Assembly: GCA_035622755.1 (NCBI GenBank)
Contig: DASPUU010000073.1
Location: 1 to 9,394, forward strand
Source: JADGRA01 sp035622755
GTDB lineage: Bacteria; Myxococcota; Myxococcia; Myxococcales; Myxococcaceae
DNA length: 9,394 nucleotides
Reading direction: 5' to 3'
In this document: positions 1 to 6,424 of the stretch, in pieces
How the letters are laid out: each line of letters starts with the position of its first letter
How positions within the stretch are numbered: position 1 is the stretch's first letter
Translations under genes and position numbers: made by a program
The notes under the pieces: model-generated
Told to the model about the DNA's origin: nothing
Database searches by the model: none
What the model saw: the letters and a program-made list of their open reading frames with translations, nothing else

Positions 1-329
1 TCGGCAAGGACACCTTCCTCCTCTCCCTCGACTCGCTCGCTCCGCTGGGGCTCCTGGTGGTCTACGGCGCCTCCTCCGGGCCGGTGCCTCCCTTCGACCT
101 GCAGCTCCTCGCGGCCAAGGGCTCCCTCTTCGTCACCCGCCCCACCCTCGCCACCTACACTGCGCGCCGCGAGGACCTGGTGGCCGCCGCGGCGGAGGTG
201 TTCGATCTCGTCCGGCGCGGCGTGCTCCACGTCCACGTGAACCAGGAGTACCCCCTGCGAGCAGCCGCTCAGGCGCACCAGGACCTGGAAGCACGTCGAA
301 CGACGGGGTCCACCGTCCTCAACCCCTGA
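1..329 (+). CDS. qorA: NADPH:quinone oxidoreductase, QorA type (3' part only)
   Basis: C-terminal part of a zinc-independent medium-chain dehydrogenase/reductase that would reduce quinones with NADPH in the cytoplasm. The reading frame is open from base 3 and gives GKDTFLLSLDSLAPLGLLVVYG, then SSGPVPPFDL, KGSLFVTRPTL, YTARREDL and a final GSTVLNP. From memory, E. coli QorA has the same order of blocks (GRDTWERSLDCL, FGNSSG, KGSLYVTRPSL, ITTREEL, GSSLLIP), so the family call is strong. About 108 codons are present; the nucleotide-binding fold and start codon lie upstream of the window. The stop TGA is at 327-329. The next gene begins about 30 bases later on the same strand, so co-transcription is possible but the two products have no obvious shared role. 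Confidence 0.88.
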   Translation, partial: GKDTFLLSLDSLAPLGLLVVYGASSGPVPPFDLQLLAAKGSLFVTRPTLATYTARREDLVAAAAEVFDLVRRGVLHVHVNQEYPLRAAAQAHQDLEARRTTGSTVLNP

Positions 330-358
330 GGAGGACAACGTCGGCCTGGCCGGGCAGG

Positions 359-1213
359 ATGGTCGGCCCCCGCATGCTCCGGCCCGTCTTCCTGGTAGCC
401 GTGCTGTCCGCCGTCGCCGCATCTGCACAGCCGGTGGGCTTCGAGGAGGCGCTCGAGGCCCGCGAGGTGGCGATGGGCGGCGCCTACCGGGCGCTCGGGA
501 CGACGGCCGTCGGCGTGGACGGGAACCCGGCGGCCCTGGCGCTCTTCAAGGCCTTCCAGGTCGACGTCGGCGGGGCCTACGACTTCGGGAACCAGACCTG
601 GTACCTGGCCGGCTACGTGCGCGACAGCCAGACCTCGCCGCTGGCCGCCGGCTACAGCTTCCACTACCTCTCCCAGCCGGTGCAGACCAGCAGCGGCACG
701 ACGAACGTCACCGGATTCCAGCAGGTCTTCGCCTTCGCCGTGCCGGTGGCGGAATGGGCGTCGCTCGGCGCGTCCACCCACTGGATCACCGAGGGCCAGC
801 TGCACATCAACGCCGCCAGCCTCGACGTGGGGACGGCGTTCAAGATCGGCAAGGTGGCCACCATCGGATTCGCCGGCCACAACCTCATCAACACCGACCA
901 TCCGGTGCAGCTGGGCCGCTACTTCGACCTGAGCACCGGGCTGCTCTTCGGGCCGGTGCGGCTGGCCATCGACCTGCGGAGCAACTTCGGGCCCAACCAG
1001 TTCCACCCCAAGTGCTCCTTCGGGACCGAGATCTTCGCCGGGAGCAGCTTCATCATCCGGGCCGGCACCGAGTGGTACACGCAGACCCACTCCGTCTTTC
1101 TCACCGCCGGCGTGGGCTTCGTCGTGGACAAGGGGGGGTTCGACGTCGGGTACCGCCAGTCCCTCGACGGGGTCGGGAGCCTGCTCGTGGCCAGCCTGCG
1201 GGTGGTGCTCTAG
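359..1213 (+). CDS. Predicted outer-membrane beta-barrel protein (PorV/UPF0164-like), 284 aa
   Basis: Probable exported beta-barrel protein of the outer membrane; substrate unknown. A signal peptide is visible: a hydrophobic run (LRPVFLVAVLSAVAASA) with a likely cleavage after ASA, about residue 23. Mature residues begin with a block containing REVAMGGAYRALG and the NPAALAL motif (cf. the NPAGLA of PorV/FadL-like barrels), then alternating polar/hydrophobic, glycine- and aromatic-rich strands to the end, finishing ASLRVVL without an aromatic terminal residue. The start is uncertain: ATG 359 lacks a well-spaced Shine-Dalgarno, and ATG 374 (residue 6) gives a more typical short signal peptide; GAGGAGG at 328-334 is too far from either. 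The TAG stop overlaps the stop of the convergent pseudouridine synthase gene. Barrel fold is inferred from pattern; the exact family is not certain. Confidence 0.75.
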   Translation: MVGPRMLRPVFLVAVLSAVAASAQPVGFEEALEAREVAMGGAYRALGTTAVGVDGNPAALALFKAFQVDVGGAYDFGNQTWYLAGYVRDSQTSPLAAGYSFHYLSQPVQTSSGTTNVTGFQQVFAFAVPVAEWASLGASTHWITEGQLHINAASLDVGTAFKIGKVATIGFAGHNLINTDHPVQLGRYFDLSTGLLFGPVRLAIDLRSNFGPNQFHPKCSFGTEIFAGSSFIIRAGTEWYTQTHSVFLTAGVGFVVDKGGFDVGYRQSLDGVGSLLVASLRVVL

Positions 1214-2133
1214 CCGTTCTCGTCCTCCGGCGCCGCCGGCACCGGGACGCCGCTCCGGACGAAGAGGCGCCCGAGGTCCTCCGGGAGCGGAGCCAGGAGC
1301 GTCACCGGACGCCCGGTCAGCGGGTGCCGGACGATGAGCGCCTGGGCATGGAGGAGGCAGCGCGGAACGGCGTCGCCTCCGAGCCGGCGCGCCCCTCCGT
1401 AGCGCGCGTCCCCGAGCAGCGGCGCTCCGAGGCTGGCCAGGTGGGCACGGAGCTGGTGCGTGCGGCCGGTGCGGGGCCAGAGCACGGCCAGGGCGTAGCC
1501 CTCGCCGCCCCCGAGGCGCCGGAACTCGGTGAGCGCCGGCACGCCGCGCCCGGACGCGGCGCGCCAGCGACCCGGACGCGAGCGATCCCGCACCAGCGGG
1601 CGGTCGATGGTCCCCGCCTCGGGGAGCGCCGGGCCGGTCGCCCCGAGGTACTGCTTGACCACGCGGCCGGCCCGGAACTCGGCGGCGAGCGCCGCGGTCG
1701 CTGCCGGGGTGAGCCCGAAGAGGGTGACGCCGCTCGTCTCGCGGTCGAGCCGGTGCACGAGGCCGGGCGCGCGGCCGAGCGCCCGGGCAACCAGGTCCAC
1801 GAGGCTGGTCGCCCCGCCGGGCGTGGCCTGCGCCGGCAGTCCCGCGGGCTTGTCGACGGCGAGGAGCGCCGGGTCGCGGTGGAGCACGACCAGCGGAGGC
1901 GGGGCCGGCTCGGGCGCCAGCACCGGGCGCCCCGACTCCTCGAGCACGACCATCACCCGGTCTCCGGTGCGGACGCGGCGCGAGGGGTCGGTCGAGCGCC
2001 GGCCCCGGACATACACCGCGCCCCGCGCCACCAGCGCCGTCGCCTCGCCCGTCGTCATCCCGAGTCGGCGGGCGAGCGCGCCGGCCAGGGAGCCGGACTC
2101 CTCCGGCCCGGCGTCGAAGGAGCGCCGCCTCAG
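1210..2133 (-). CDS. RluA-family pseudouridine synthase with N-terminal S4 domain
   Basis: Converts specific uridines to pseudouridine in rRNA or tRNA. With the start chosen here (307 aa), residues about 4-60 resemble an S4 RNA-binding domain (SLAGALARRLGM, then VARGAVYVRGRR). The catalytic domain follows: VDKPAGLP near residue 93, the RluA signature HRLDRETSGV with the catalytic Asp at about residue 130, and GRTHQLRAHLASLG...GDARYGG, the usual third motif. Which RluA/C/D subtype, and so which target base, cannot be read from this. The start is odd. No in-frame ATG, GTG or TTG precedes the S4 domain; I place it at a CTG (2133-2131), because the next in-frame ATG (2058) would cut the S4 domain. 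A short ORF with ATG at 2177 stops exactly over this CTG. The TAG stop overlaps the stop of the convergent barrel gene. Confidence 0.88.
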   Translation of the reverse strand: MRRRSFDAGPEESGSLAGALARRLGMTTGEATALVARGAVYVRGRRSTDPSRRVRTGDRVMVVLEESGRPVLAPEPAPPPLVVLHRDPALLAVDKPAGLPAQATPGGATSLVDLVARALGRAPGLVHRLDRETSGVTLFGLTPAATAALAAEFRAGRVVKQYLGATGPALPEAGTIDRPLVRDRSRPGRWRAASGRGVPALTEFRRLGGGEGYALAVLWPRTGRTHQLRAHLASLGAPLLGDARYGGARRLGGDAVPRCLLHAQALIVRHPLTGRPVTLLAPLPEDLGRLFVRSGVPVPAAPEDENG

Positions 2134-2177
2134 GGCGTCACCCGGGAATACAAACGATGGCCCACCTCGGCGTCCAT
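2130..2177 (-). other. Possible 15-codon leader ORF before the pseudouridine synthase gene
   Basis: On the minus strand an ATG at 2177-2175, preceded by a purine-rich GGGGGGAAGG, opens a 15-codon frame (MDAEVGHRLYSRVTP) ending in TGA at 2132-2130. That TGA overlaps the CTG proposed as start of the pseudouridine synthase (CTGA, the same geometry as the common ATGA coupling). It may be a translationally coupled leader, or the true N-terminus separated from its gene by a frameshift, or chance. It is seen in the sequence, but its translation is inference. Confidence 0.25.
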
Positions 2178-2262
2178 GCCTTCCCCCCGGGCGGAGGGTC
2201 CGCGAGGCTGTACCAGATCTTCGGCCGGCGGGCCTTCCGCCCCTAGAGTCCGGGGGGCACGC

Positions 2263-3735
2263 ATGGCGTCGCTCGAGGCACTCCGGGAGGAGGTGGAGGC
2301 GTTCTGCCGCGCGCGTGCCCTGGCGCTCGCCGACGAGGCCGGAGGGAGGAGCCCGCTCGCCGACCTGGGAGCCGTGGACCGCGCCCATCCCTCCGTGGTC
2401 TCGCCGGACACCGCCGCCGCGGTGGGGGCGCTCCTCTCCAGCGAGCGCACCCCCGAGCCACTTCGCCCGCGCCTGCGCGCGCTCGTCGCCTTCCTCCGGC
2501 AGGCGGCGCTCGAGGCAGGCGCGCGCGCCGAGGACGAGGCGCTCCGGCGGCTCCGGAACGCTCCCCGCACCCTGGCCGGGGTGACCTGCTCCCTCCGCGA
2601 GGTCTGGGACCGGGTGGCCCTGGAGCCGGACCGGTTTCGCCGCGCCGCGCTCGCCCGCGAGGCCGCGGAGGCGGAGCTCGAGCACCGGGACGCGGTCCAG
2701 CGACGCTGGGAGGCGACCGTGCGCCGGGCCGAGGACGCGAGTCTCTCCCGGCCCGCGGGAGCCGTGGGGGACGACGCGCTCCAGGCCGGGGCCGCCGAGC
2801 TTCTTCGCTCCACCGAGGACATCTGGCGTGACGTCCTCGCCTATGCGCTGCGGCGGCTCGAGGGCCGCCTCCGTCCGCTCCCGGCAGGAGACGCCGAGCT
2901 GCACGACCTGCTCCGCCTCGGCGCCGAGGCGCTGCCGGGCGCATTCCCGCCGGCCGGAGGCCTGGAGGCGGTTCGCCGATGGCTCCTCGACTGCGGGCTC
3001 GGCCTGGAGGCCGGAGGGCGACTGCGCCTGGTGGAGGGGATCCGGCCGCGCGCCGAGGCATTCACCGTCGAGATCCCGGGCGACGTCCGGCTGATGACCC
3101 CGGGAGCCAGGGACGGGCACGGGCCGCTTCCCTGGCTCCTCGCCGCGGCCGGCCGGGCGCGCGCTTCGGCGGCGACCGCGGCCGGGGCCACGCTCGAGGC
3201 CCGTCGGCTCGGGGACGCGGCCGTTCAGGGCGCGCCGTCGTGGGTGTTCCGCGGCGTGCTTCGCTCGGAGCGCTGGCTGCGCCGGTACCTCGGGCACGGT
3301 CGCCGCGCGGCGCGGGAGGTGGCGCGCCTCTCGGCGCTGGTGCAGCTCGGCGAGCTCCGCCTCGACGCCGCCCGGCTTCCTCTCATGCGGGAGCTGCCGG
3401 AAGCGGGCCCGGGTCCAGCCGCGCTCGGGGACCTGACCGCCGCCGTGTCGCGGGCGCTCCACGTCCGCGTGGCCCCCGGCGCCCTCCTCCCCGACCTCGG
3501 TACCCTGCCCGCCGCCGGACTGCGGGCCGCGGCCCTGGCCGCGCGCATCGAGCGCGTGGCCGACGAGCGCTTCGACGCGGAGGAGTTCCGCAACCCCGGC
3601 GCCGCGCGCTGGCTCGCCGGGCTCTGGGCCCGCGGCTCGGAGCTCGACGCGGAGGCGCTCGCCGAGGACCTCGGGGGTGGAAGGCTCGAGCTGGCCGAGA
3701 CCTCCGCCCGGCTGGTCGCGGTCCTCGGAGCTTGA
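2263..3735 (+). CDS. Uncharacterised alpha-helical cytoplasmic protein, 490 aa
   Basis: Not a family I can name. ATG 2263 is preceded by GGGGGG (2252-2257), an acceptable Shine-Dalgarno, and by a divergent spacer. There is no signal peptide or membrane segment. The sequence is rich in Ala, Arg, Leu and Glu and looks helical almost throughout: residues about 60-180 form long amphipathic helices with heptad-like stretches (ALAREAAEAELEHRDAVQRR). A more mixed block follows around residues 265-290 (FTVEIPGDVRLMTPGARDG), then SWVFRGVLRSERWLRRYLGHG near residue 326. The tail contains FRNPGAARWLAGLWARG. The size, helical build and the final block faintly recall M3-type oligopeptidases, but I see no HExxH zinc site, so if related it would be non-catalytic. 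That comparison is weak inference. The stop codon sits in the loop of a hairpin. Confidence 0.72.
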   Translation: MASLEALREEVEAFCRARALALADEAGGRSPLADLGAVDRAHPSVVSPDTAAAVGALLSSERTPEPLRPRLRALVAFLRQAALEAGARAEDEALRRLRNAPRTLAGVTCSLREVWDRVALEPDRFRRAALAREAAEAELEHRDAVQRRWEATVRRAEDASLSRPAGAVGDDALQAGAAELLRSTEDIWRDVLAYALRRLEGRLRPLPAGDAELHDLLRLGAEALPGAFPPAGGLEAVRRWLLDCGLGLEAGGRLRLVEGIRPRAEAFTVEIPGDVRLMTPGARDGHGPLPWLLAAAGRARASAATAAGATLEARRLGDAAVQGAPSWVFRGVLRSERWLRRYLGHGRRAAREVARLSALVQLGELRLDAARLPLMRELPEAGPGPAALGDLTAAVSRALHVRVAPGALLPDLGTLPAAGLRAAALAARIERVADERFDAEEFRNPGAARWLAGLWARGSELDAEALAEDLGGGRLELAETSARLVAVLGA

Positions 3736-3742
3736 GCTCCGA
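3725..3742 (+). terminator. Hairpin over the stop codon, between convergent genes
   Basis: TCGGAGC-TTGA-GCTCCGA is a perfect 7-bp stem with a four-base loop that contains the TGA stop of the upstream gene. It lies in the short gap before the convergent gene (stop at 3754). No T-run follows, so it would be at most a weak or bidirectional terminator or an mRNA 3'-end stabiliser. Confidence 0.4.
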
Positions 3743-3753
3743 AGGCGCCCGGG

Positions 3754-4065
3754 TCAGCGCTTCTTGCGCAGGGCCCGGACGATCTTGCTCTTCGTCACCG
3801 GGTCGGCGACGCCGCGCGCGCCGGCGGCCTGAGCGGCACGGGCGCGGACGGCACGCAGGAGGTGCATTTCCAGGACGAGCAGCTCGTCTCCCAGCTCGGA
3901 CCCGGCCGGGGCCACCTGCGCCAGCGGGGCGAGCGGGTCGGGGGACACGCCATGGAGGAGCCGGAGGACGCGCTCTTCCTCCAGGGTCAAGGCCAGCGAG
4001 GCCCCGAGCCCGACGCGCACCGCGTCTGCCACCACCGCGTCTCGACCGACCTTCCGCTCCGTCAT
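3754..4065 (-). CDS. Small uncharacterised protein with basic C-terminus, 103 aa
   Basis: Product and role are not recognised. ATG at 4065-4063 is preceded on the minus strand by GAGGTGG with a spacing of about seven bases, a good ribosome binding site, and the frame keeps the G/C-rich third positions of a real gene. The protein is soluble, with no signal peptide or membrane segment. Residues about 7-45 look like a helical region with alternating hydrophobics (VADAVRVGLGASLALTLEEE); residues about 57-82 form another helix (GDELLVLEMHLLRAVRARAAQ); the tail is strongly basic (KSKIVRALRKKR) and could contact nucleic acid or acidic partners. It has its own 136-base upstream spacer with a promoter-like sequence, and ends 18 bases from the convergent 490-residue gene. 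No function should be assigned from this alone. Confidence 0.7.
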   Translation of the reverse strand: MTERKVGRDAVVADAVRVGLGASLALTLEEERVLRLLHGVSPDPLAPLAQVAPAGSELGDELLVLEMHLLRAVRARAAQAAGARGVADPVTKSKIVRALRKKR

Positions 4066-4130
4066 CGCTGCGCCACCTCGAACCTGAACGCCCGCTCAGA
4101 TTGGACGCGGAAGACCCGCGCCGTTCCAGC

Positions 4131-4158
4131 AAGTTACGAGCCCGGGCGAGGCGGTCAA
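4131..4158 (-). promoter_or_regulatory. Candidate sigma-70-type promoter for the 103-aa gene
   Basis: Reading the minus strand, TTGACC (4158-4153, five of six matches to the -35 consensus) is followed after 16 bases by TAACTT (4136-4131, three of six matches at -10). The surrounding 136-base spacer is less GC-rich than the flanking genes. The likely transcript start near 4124 leaves a leader of about 60 bases before the ATG at 4065. The -10 match is weak. Confidence 0.4.
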
Positions 4159-4201
4159 CTTTTCGGAGCACACGCCGGTAGAACCCTGTCGCGCAAGGGG
4201 G

Positions 4202-5248
4202 TTAGCCCTCGTCGTCGTCCTCGACGCCGGCGTCCGTCTTCCCTCCCCGGGGGATGCCGAACCGGTCCAGCGCGTCGGCGATGCCCTCGGGCTTGTCGAC
4301 GTCGGGCAGGGCCCCGGCGGGAACCTTGAGGAGCGGCGCCTGGCCGATCCGGGTCACCTTCTGTTCCAGGGTGACCCGCAGGGCCGCAGGCCGGGTGGGG
4401 CCCACCTCGGGGACGTCGAGCCGCCCGTCGAGCACGGCGCGCAGCACCACGCCGGTGGCCTGGTCGACCAGGACCTCGCCCTTCATCGAGCGTGGCTTCT
4501 TCGCACCCCAGAAGCCGAGGCGGCGCCGCGTCGTCTCGTCGACGCCTCCCTTGGGCACGAGGAGCGGCGGGACCGGCGGCGCGACCTCGGGCGGTGCGGC
4601 GCTGGCCAGCACGACCTCGTAGCGGAATGCCTGTCGTCCCTCGAAGGCGACCGTGCCCTGGGGCACGAGCTTCAGTCGCCGGTCGAAGAGGGCGTCGATC
4701 TCCTTCAGCGGGGCGACGATGTCCTCCCGCGTGCGCTCGGCCATGCCCCGGTCCCGGCGCCGGAGCCGGAACTTCCCGAAGCGGTTCCGGGCGTAGACCT
4801 GGCCGTCGACGCGGACGACCTCCAGACCCAGATCCTGGTTGTTGTCCACCTTCGCGTGGAAGTCGCCGTTCACGCCCCGGGAGTCGGCCTCCAGGAGCCG
4901 CGCCTCGGTGAGGCGGACCGGGGTGGCGGCCGGAGCGCTCCAGTCGAAGGCGACGCTGGCGTTGAAGCGGTGGGCGCCGAGGCGCTCGGCCATCTCGGCG
5001 GCGCCCATGGTCAGCACGCGCTCGGCCAGGCGCGGGTCGTCCCCGAGCTGCTCCGCGGCCAGCCGCTCCTGCGCCGAGGCGACCACCCTGGGCGGATCCT
5101 CGGGGGAGAAGATGCGCTTCTTCGCCGCCCGGTCCCGCGGGTCCTGGCAGCCCGAGCAGCCCGAGCTGCCGAGAATGGCAGCCGCGGAGACACAGACGAG
5201 CACGGTCAGCGGGTGGACGGGAGCCTTCGGCACGGCGAGGTCGGGCAC
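4202..5248 (-). CDS. Putative lipoprotein, 348 aa, function unknown
   Basis: Probably exported and lipid-anchored. The GTG start (5248-5246) gives an N-terminal segment with a hydrophobic run (LTVLVCVSAAAILG) and the sequence SSGC, with Cys31 as the probable acylated residue and a second Cys at 34. The -3 position is Ser rather than the usual Leu, so the lipobox is imperfect. The n-region is long; GTG at codon 6 is an alternative start. Neither has a clear Shine-Dalgarno. The mature part is an alpha/beta protein with strand-like repeats (VNGDFHAKVDNNQDLGLEVV, GQVYARNRFGKFRLRRRD) and an acidic end (DAGVEDDDEG). The layout resembles lipid-carrier folds of the LolA/LppX kind (outcome inferred from pattern, not a clear motif). 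It is divergent from the DUF2058 gene, with a 102-base spacer, and stops 136 bases before the 103-aa gene on the same strand. Confidence 0.8.
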   Translation of the reverse strand: MPDLAVPKAPVHPLTVLVCVSAAAILGSSGCSGCQDPRDRAAKKRIFSPEDPPRVVASAQERLAAEQLGDDPRLAERVLTMGAAEMAERLGAHRFNASVAFDWSAPAATPVRLTEARLLEADSRGVNGDFHAKVDNNQDLGLEVVRVDGQVYARNRFGKFRLRRRDRGMAERTREDIVAPLKEIDALFDRRLKLVPQGTVAFEGRQAFRYEVVLASAAPPEVAPPVPPLLVPKGGVDETTRRRLGFWGAKKPRSMKGEVLVDQATGVVLRAVLDGRLDVPEVGPTRPAALRVTLEQKVTRIGQAPLLKVPAGALPDVDKPEGIADALDRFGIPRGGKTDAGVEDDDEG

Positions 5249-5350
5249 CGTACATTTCGCCGGCCGGGCGGCACAACACCCTCAGGGGGCTCGGGAACGG
5301 GCTTGCCTCGGCCGCAGCAGCCGCCCTATGCGTTTCCGACCGAGGGTCGA

Positions 5351-5902
5351 TTGCAGAACCTCCGCGACAAGCTCCTCCGGGCGGGACTGGTGACCGCCGG
5401 GCAGGCCGCCGAGGCGGCCGCCCGCCCGGCCGAGAAGGAGGTCCCCGCGTCGGTCGATGCGTCGCCGGAGTCCGGCCCGCTCATCCGCGTGCGCCCGCAG
5501 CCTGCCGGGCGAACGCTTCCCCGGCTGCCGCCCCTTCCCGGGAGCCGGGAGGCCCAGCGGCTGGAGTCGCGGCGCCAGCTCGAGCAGGACCGGGAGCTGC
5601 GCGAGCGCGTGTCCGCGGTCCAGGTCGCGCTCGAGCCGGGGACGCGGGCGTTCTACTTCGTGACGCGCAAGAACCGGCTCCGGCGGCTGGAGCTCGCCGA
5701 TGCCCAGGCCGAGGCGCTCGAGTCCGGCGCCCTGGCGGTGGTGGAGCGTCCCGACCCGGGGCAGATCGAGCATGCCCTGGTGCCGGCACCGGAGGCGGAG
5801 GCCCTCCTCCGGGACTTTCCCCGCGCGGTGCGATTCTTCAACCGAGCCCCGGGACCGGTCGGGTTTCTCTCGGAGGCCCCCGACGCCAACAAGCCCGAAT
5901 GA
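5351..5902 (+). CDS. DUF2058 / YaiL-like protein, 183 aa
   Basis: Member of the DUF2058 family, of which E. coli YaiL is the example I recall; the function is not established, though a nucleoprotein or polynucleotide-associated role has been suggested. The N-terminus MQNLRDKLLRAGLVTAGQA matches the family start (LQEQLLKAGLVTSKKA in YaiL). Residues about 64-87 are a charged helix (REAQRLESRRQLEQDRELRE), and residues about 100-165 form the conserved core (AFYFVTRKNRLRRLEL, then ALAVVERP and HALVPAPEAEAL). The TTG start at 5351 is chosen because it begins exactly at the family N-terminus and has GAGGG four bases upstream; an in-frame TTG at 5303 would add 16 unrelated residues. The Ala/Pro-rich linker at residues 20-65 is longer and less charged than in YaiL. 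Divergent from the lipoprotein gene. Confidence 0.85.
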   Translation: MQNLRDKLLRAGLVTAGQAAEAAARPAEKEVPASVDASPESGPLIRVRPQPAGRTLPRLPPLPGSREAQRLESRRQLEQDRELRERVSAVQVALEPGTRAFYFVTRKNRLRRLELADAQAEALESGALAVVERPDPGQIEHALVPAPEAEALLRDFPRAVRFFNRAPGPVGFLSEAPDANKPE

Positions 5903-5903
5903 G

Positions 5904-5926
5904 GTCCGAAAACGCCTCAGGCGGAC
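5904..5926 (+). terminator. Weak hairpin after the DUF2058 gene
   Basis: Just after the TGA at 5900-5902, GTCCG (5904-5908) can pair with CGGAC (5922-5926), and the loop between them contains the short inverted repeat CGCC/GGCG. The outer and inner stems are alternatives for part of the sequence. There is no T-run, so termination is only a possibility. Confidence 0.25.
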
Positions 5927-6295
5927 TCTCACTGGGGTGATCCTTAAGCGACTGCGCCGCGAGTCCACGAGATCCACGGATGCAGCTCCTCACGCGCTTC
6001 TCGCAGCATGTGGAAAGGCATCATCTTCAGCCGCCAGCTCAAGACCTCCTACATCCGAGCAAGGACACGGGGACTTGGCGGCAGCCACCCACCTTTCCGA
6101 TCCCCTCGAAAAGTCAGCGAGCCAACTCCCGCCCAAGGCGACATCCCGCTCCCGCCGGCTTCGCGAAGGTGGCCGCTACCACGATGAACGTGGTCTCGCC
6201 TTTCGGATGCACGCTCGGTCCCCGGCGGAGTACCCGCTCGCACGGGAGCCCCACGATAAACCGGTGCTAGCCACCCTCAGAGCTGTCGCTTGACG

Positions 6296-6320
6296 CCCTC
6301 GTCACGCGAGGGGATCCTCG
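6296..6320 (+). repeat. Two overlapping, mutually exclusive inverted repeats
   Basis: CCCTCG (6296-6301) pairs with CGAGGG (6307-6312) around a five-base loop. The same CGAGG (6307-6311) can instead pair with CCTCG (6316-6320) around GGAT. They lie about 105-130 bases before the secreted-protein start and could be part of its leader, if the transcript begins upstream. A regulatory role is inference. Confidence 0.3.
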
Positions 6321-6412
6321 CTTGGGACGCAGCAATCTCGTTCTACGCGTCCGATACAGAGTCGAAGTCTCGTAGTTCCCACTTGCCGGTCCCTATGGGG
6401 GGGGCCAATTTC

Positions 6413-6418
6413 GGGAGG
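6413..6418 (+). promoter_or_regulatory. Ribosome binding site fixing the GTG start at 6425
   Basis: GGGAGG with a six-base spacer to GTG 6425 is the best Shine-Dalgarno in this part of the window. It decides against the longer open frame back to 6290 and against ATG 6395, neither of which has a comparable site, and it places a normal signal peptide at the N-terminus. Confidence 0.75.
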
Positions 6419-6424
6419 CAAGTC

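Larger units (their letters stand above)
5903..6424 (+). other. 522-base stretch without a convincing gene, at the edge of the low-GC segment
   Basis: Frames here are short, lack Shine-Dalgarno sequences and give low-complexity Ser/Arg/Pro-rich translations on both strands. The longest (5980-6270 +, 6049-6243 -) match nothing I know. Third-position G/C bias, strong up to 5902, disappears. The stretch may hold decayed coding sequence: an open frame continues past the DUF2058 gene in a neighbouring frame to 6293, and the minus strand over 6118-6265 gives a fairly protein-like fragment (FIVGLPCERVL), but neither is supported. Near its end are overlapping inverted repeats (6296-6320) and an eight-G run (6397-6404). 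I see no clear promoter for the gene at 6425 and no insertion-sequence ends. Confidence 0.5.

Noticed and set aside
269..1090. 273-codon minus-strand frame opposite the barrel-protein gene
   Set aside because: The opposite strand has a signal peptide and beta-barrel pattern, and this frame only mirrors its codon bias.
754..2262. Very long + strand open frame running antisense through the pseudouridine synthase gene into the 490-aa gene
   Set aside because: Its translation before 2263 is Arg/Pro/Gly-rich without family features, and it is opposite a clear RluA gene. Absence of stops is expected at this GC content.
2134..3462. Minus-strand open frame extending the pseudouridine synthase upstream to 750 codons
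   Set aside because: The extension lies antisense to the 490-aa gene, has low-complexity composition and adds no known domain.
2979..4181. 400-codon + strand frame overlapping the end of the 490-aa gene and the 103-aa gene
   Set aside because: Composition is almost only Arg, Ala, Gly and Pro, typical of a shifted frame in GC-rich DNA.
4155..5279. 374-codon minus-strand frame overlapping the lipoprotein gene in another frame
   Set aside because: It has low-complexity Arg/Gly/Pro content, while the alternative frame has an export signal and normal composition.
5980..6270. 96-codon + strand frame in the gene-poor stretch
   Set aside because: It has no ribosome binding site, no recognisable family, and Ser/Arg/Pro-rich composition on both strands here.
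6397..6404. Run of eight G, with a second run of seven G at 1132-1138, as possible phase-variation tracts
   Set aside because: The first lies outside the chosen coding region and the second is in a gene with an intact frame. Single G runs are common at this GC content.
5903..6424. Remnant of an insertion sequence or intron at the edge of the low-GC segment
   Set aside because: I found no transposase motif, terminal inverted repeats or target duplications by eye, and translations match nothing known to me.
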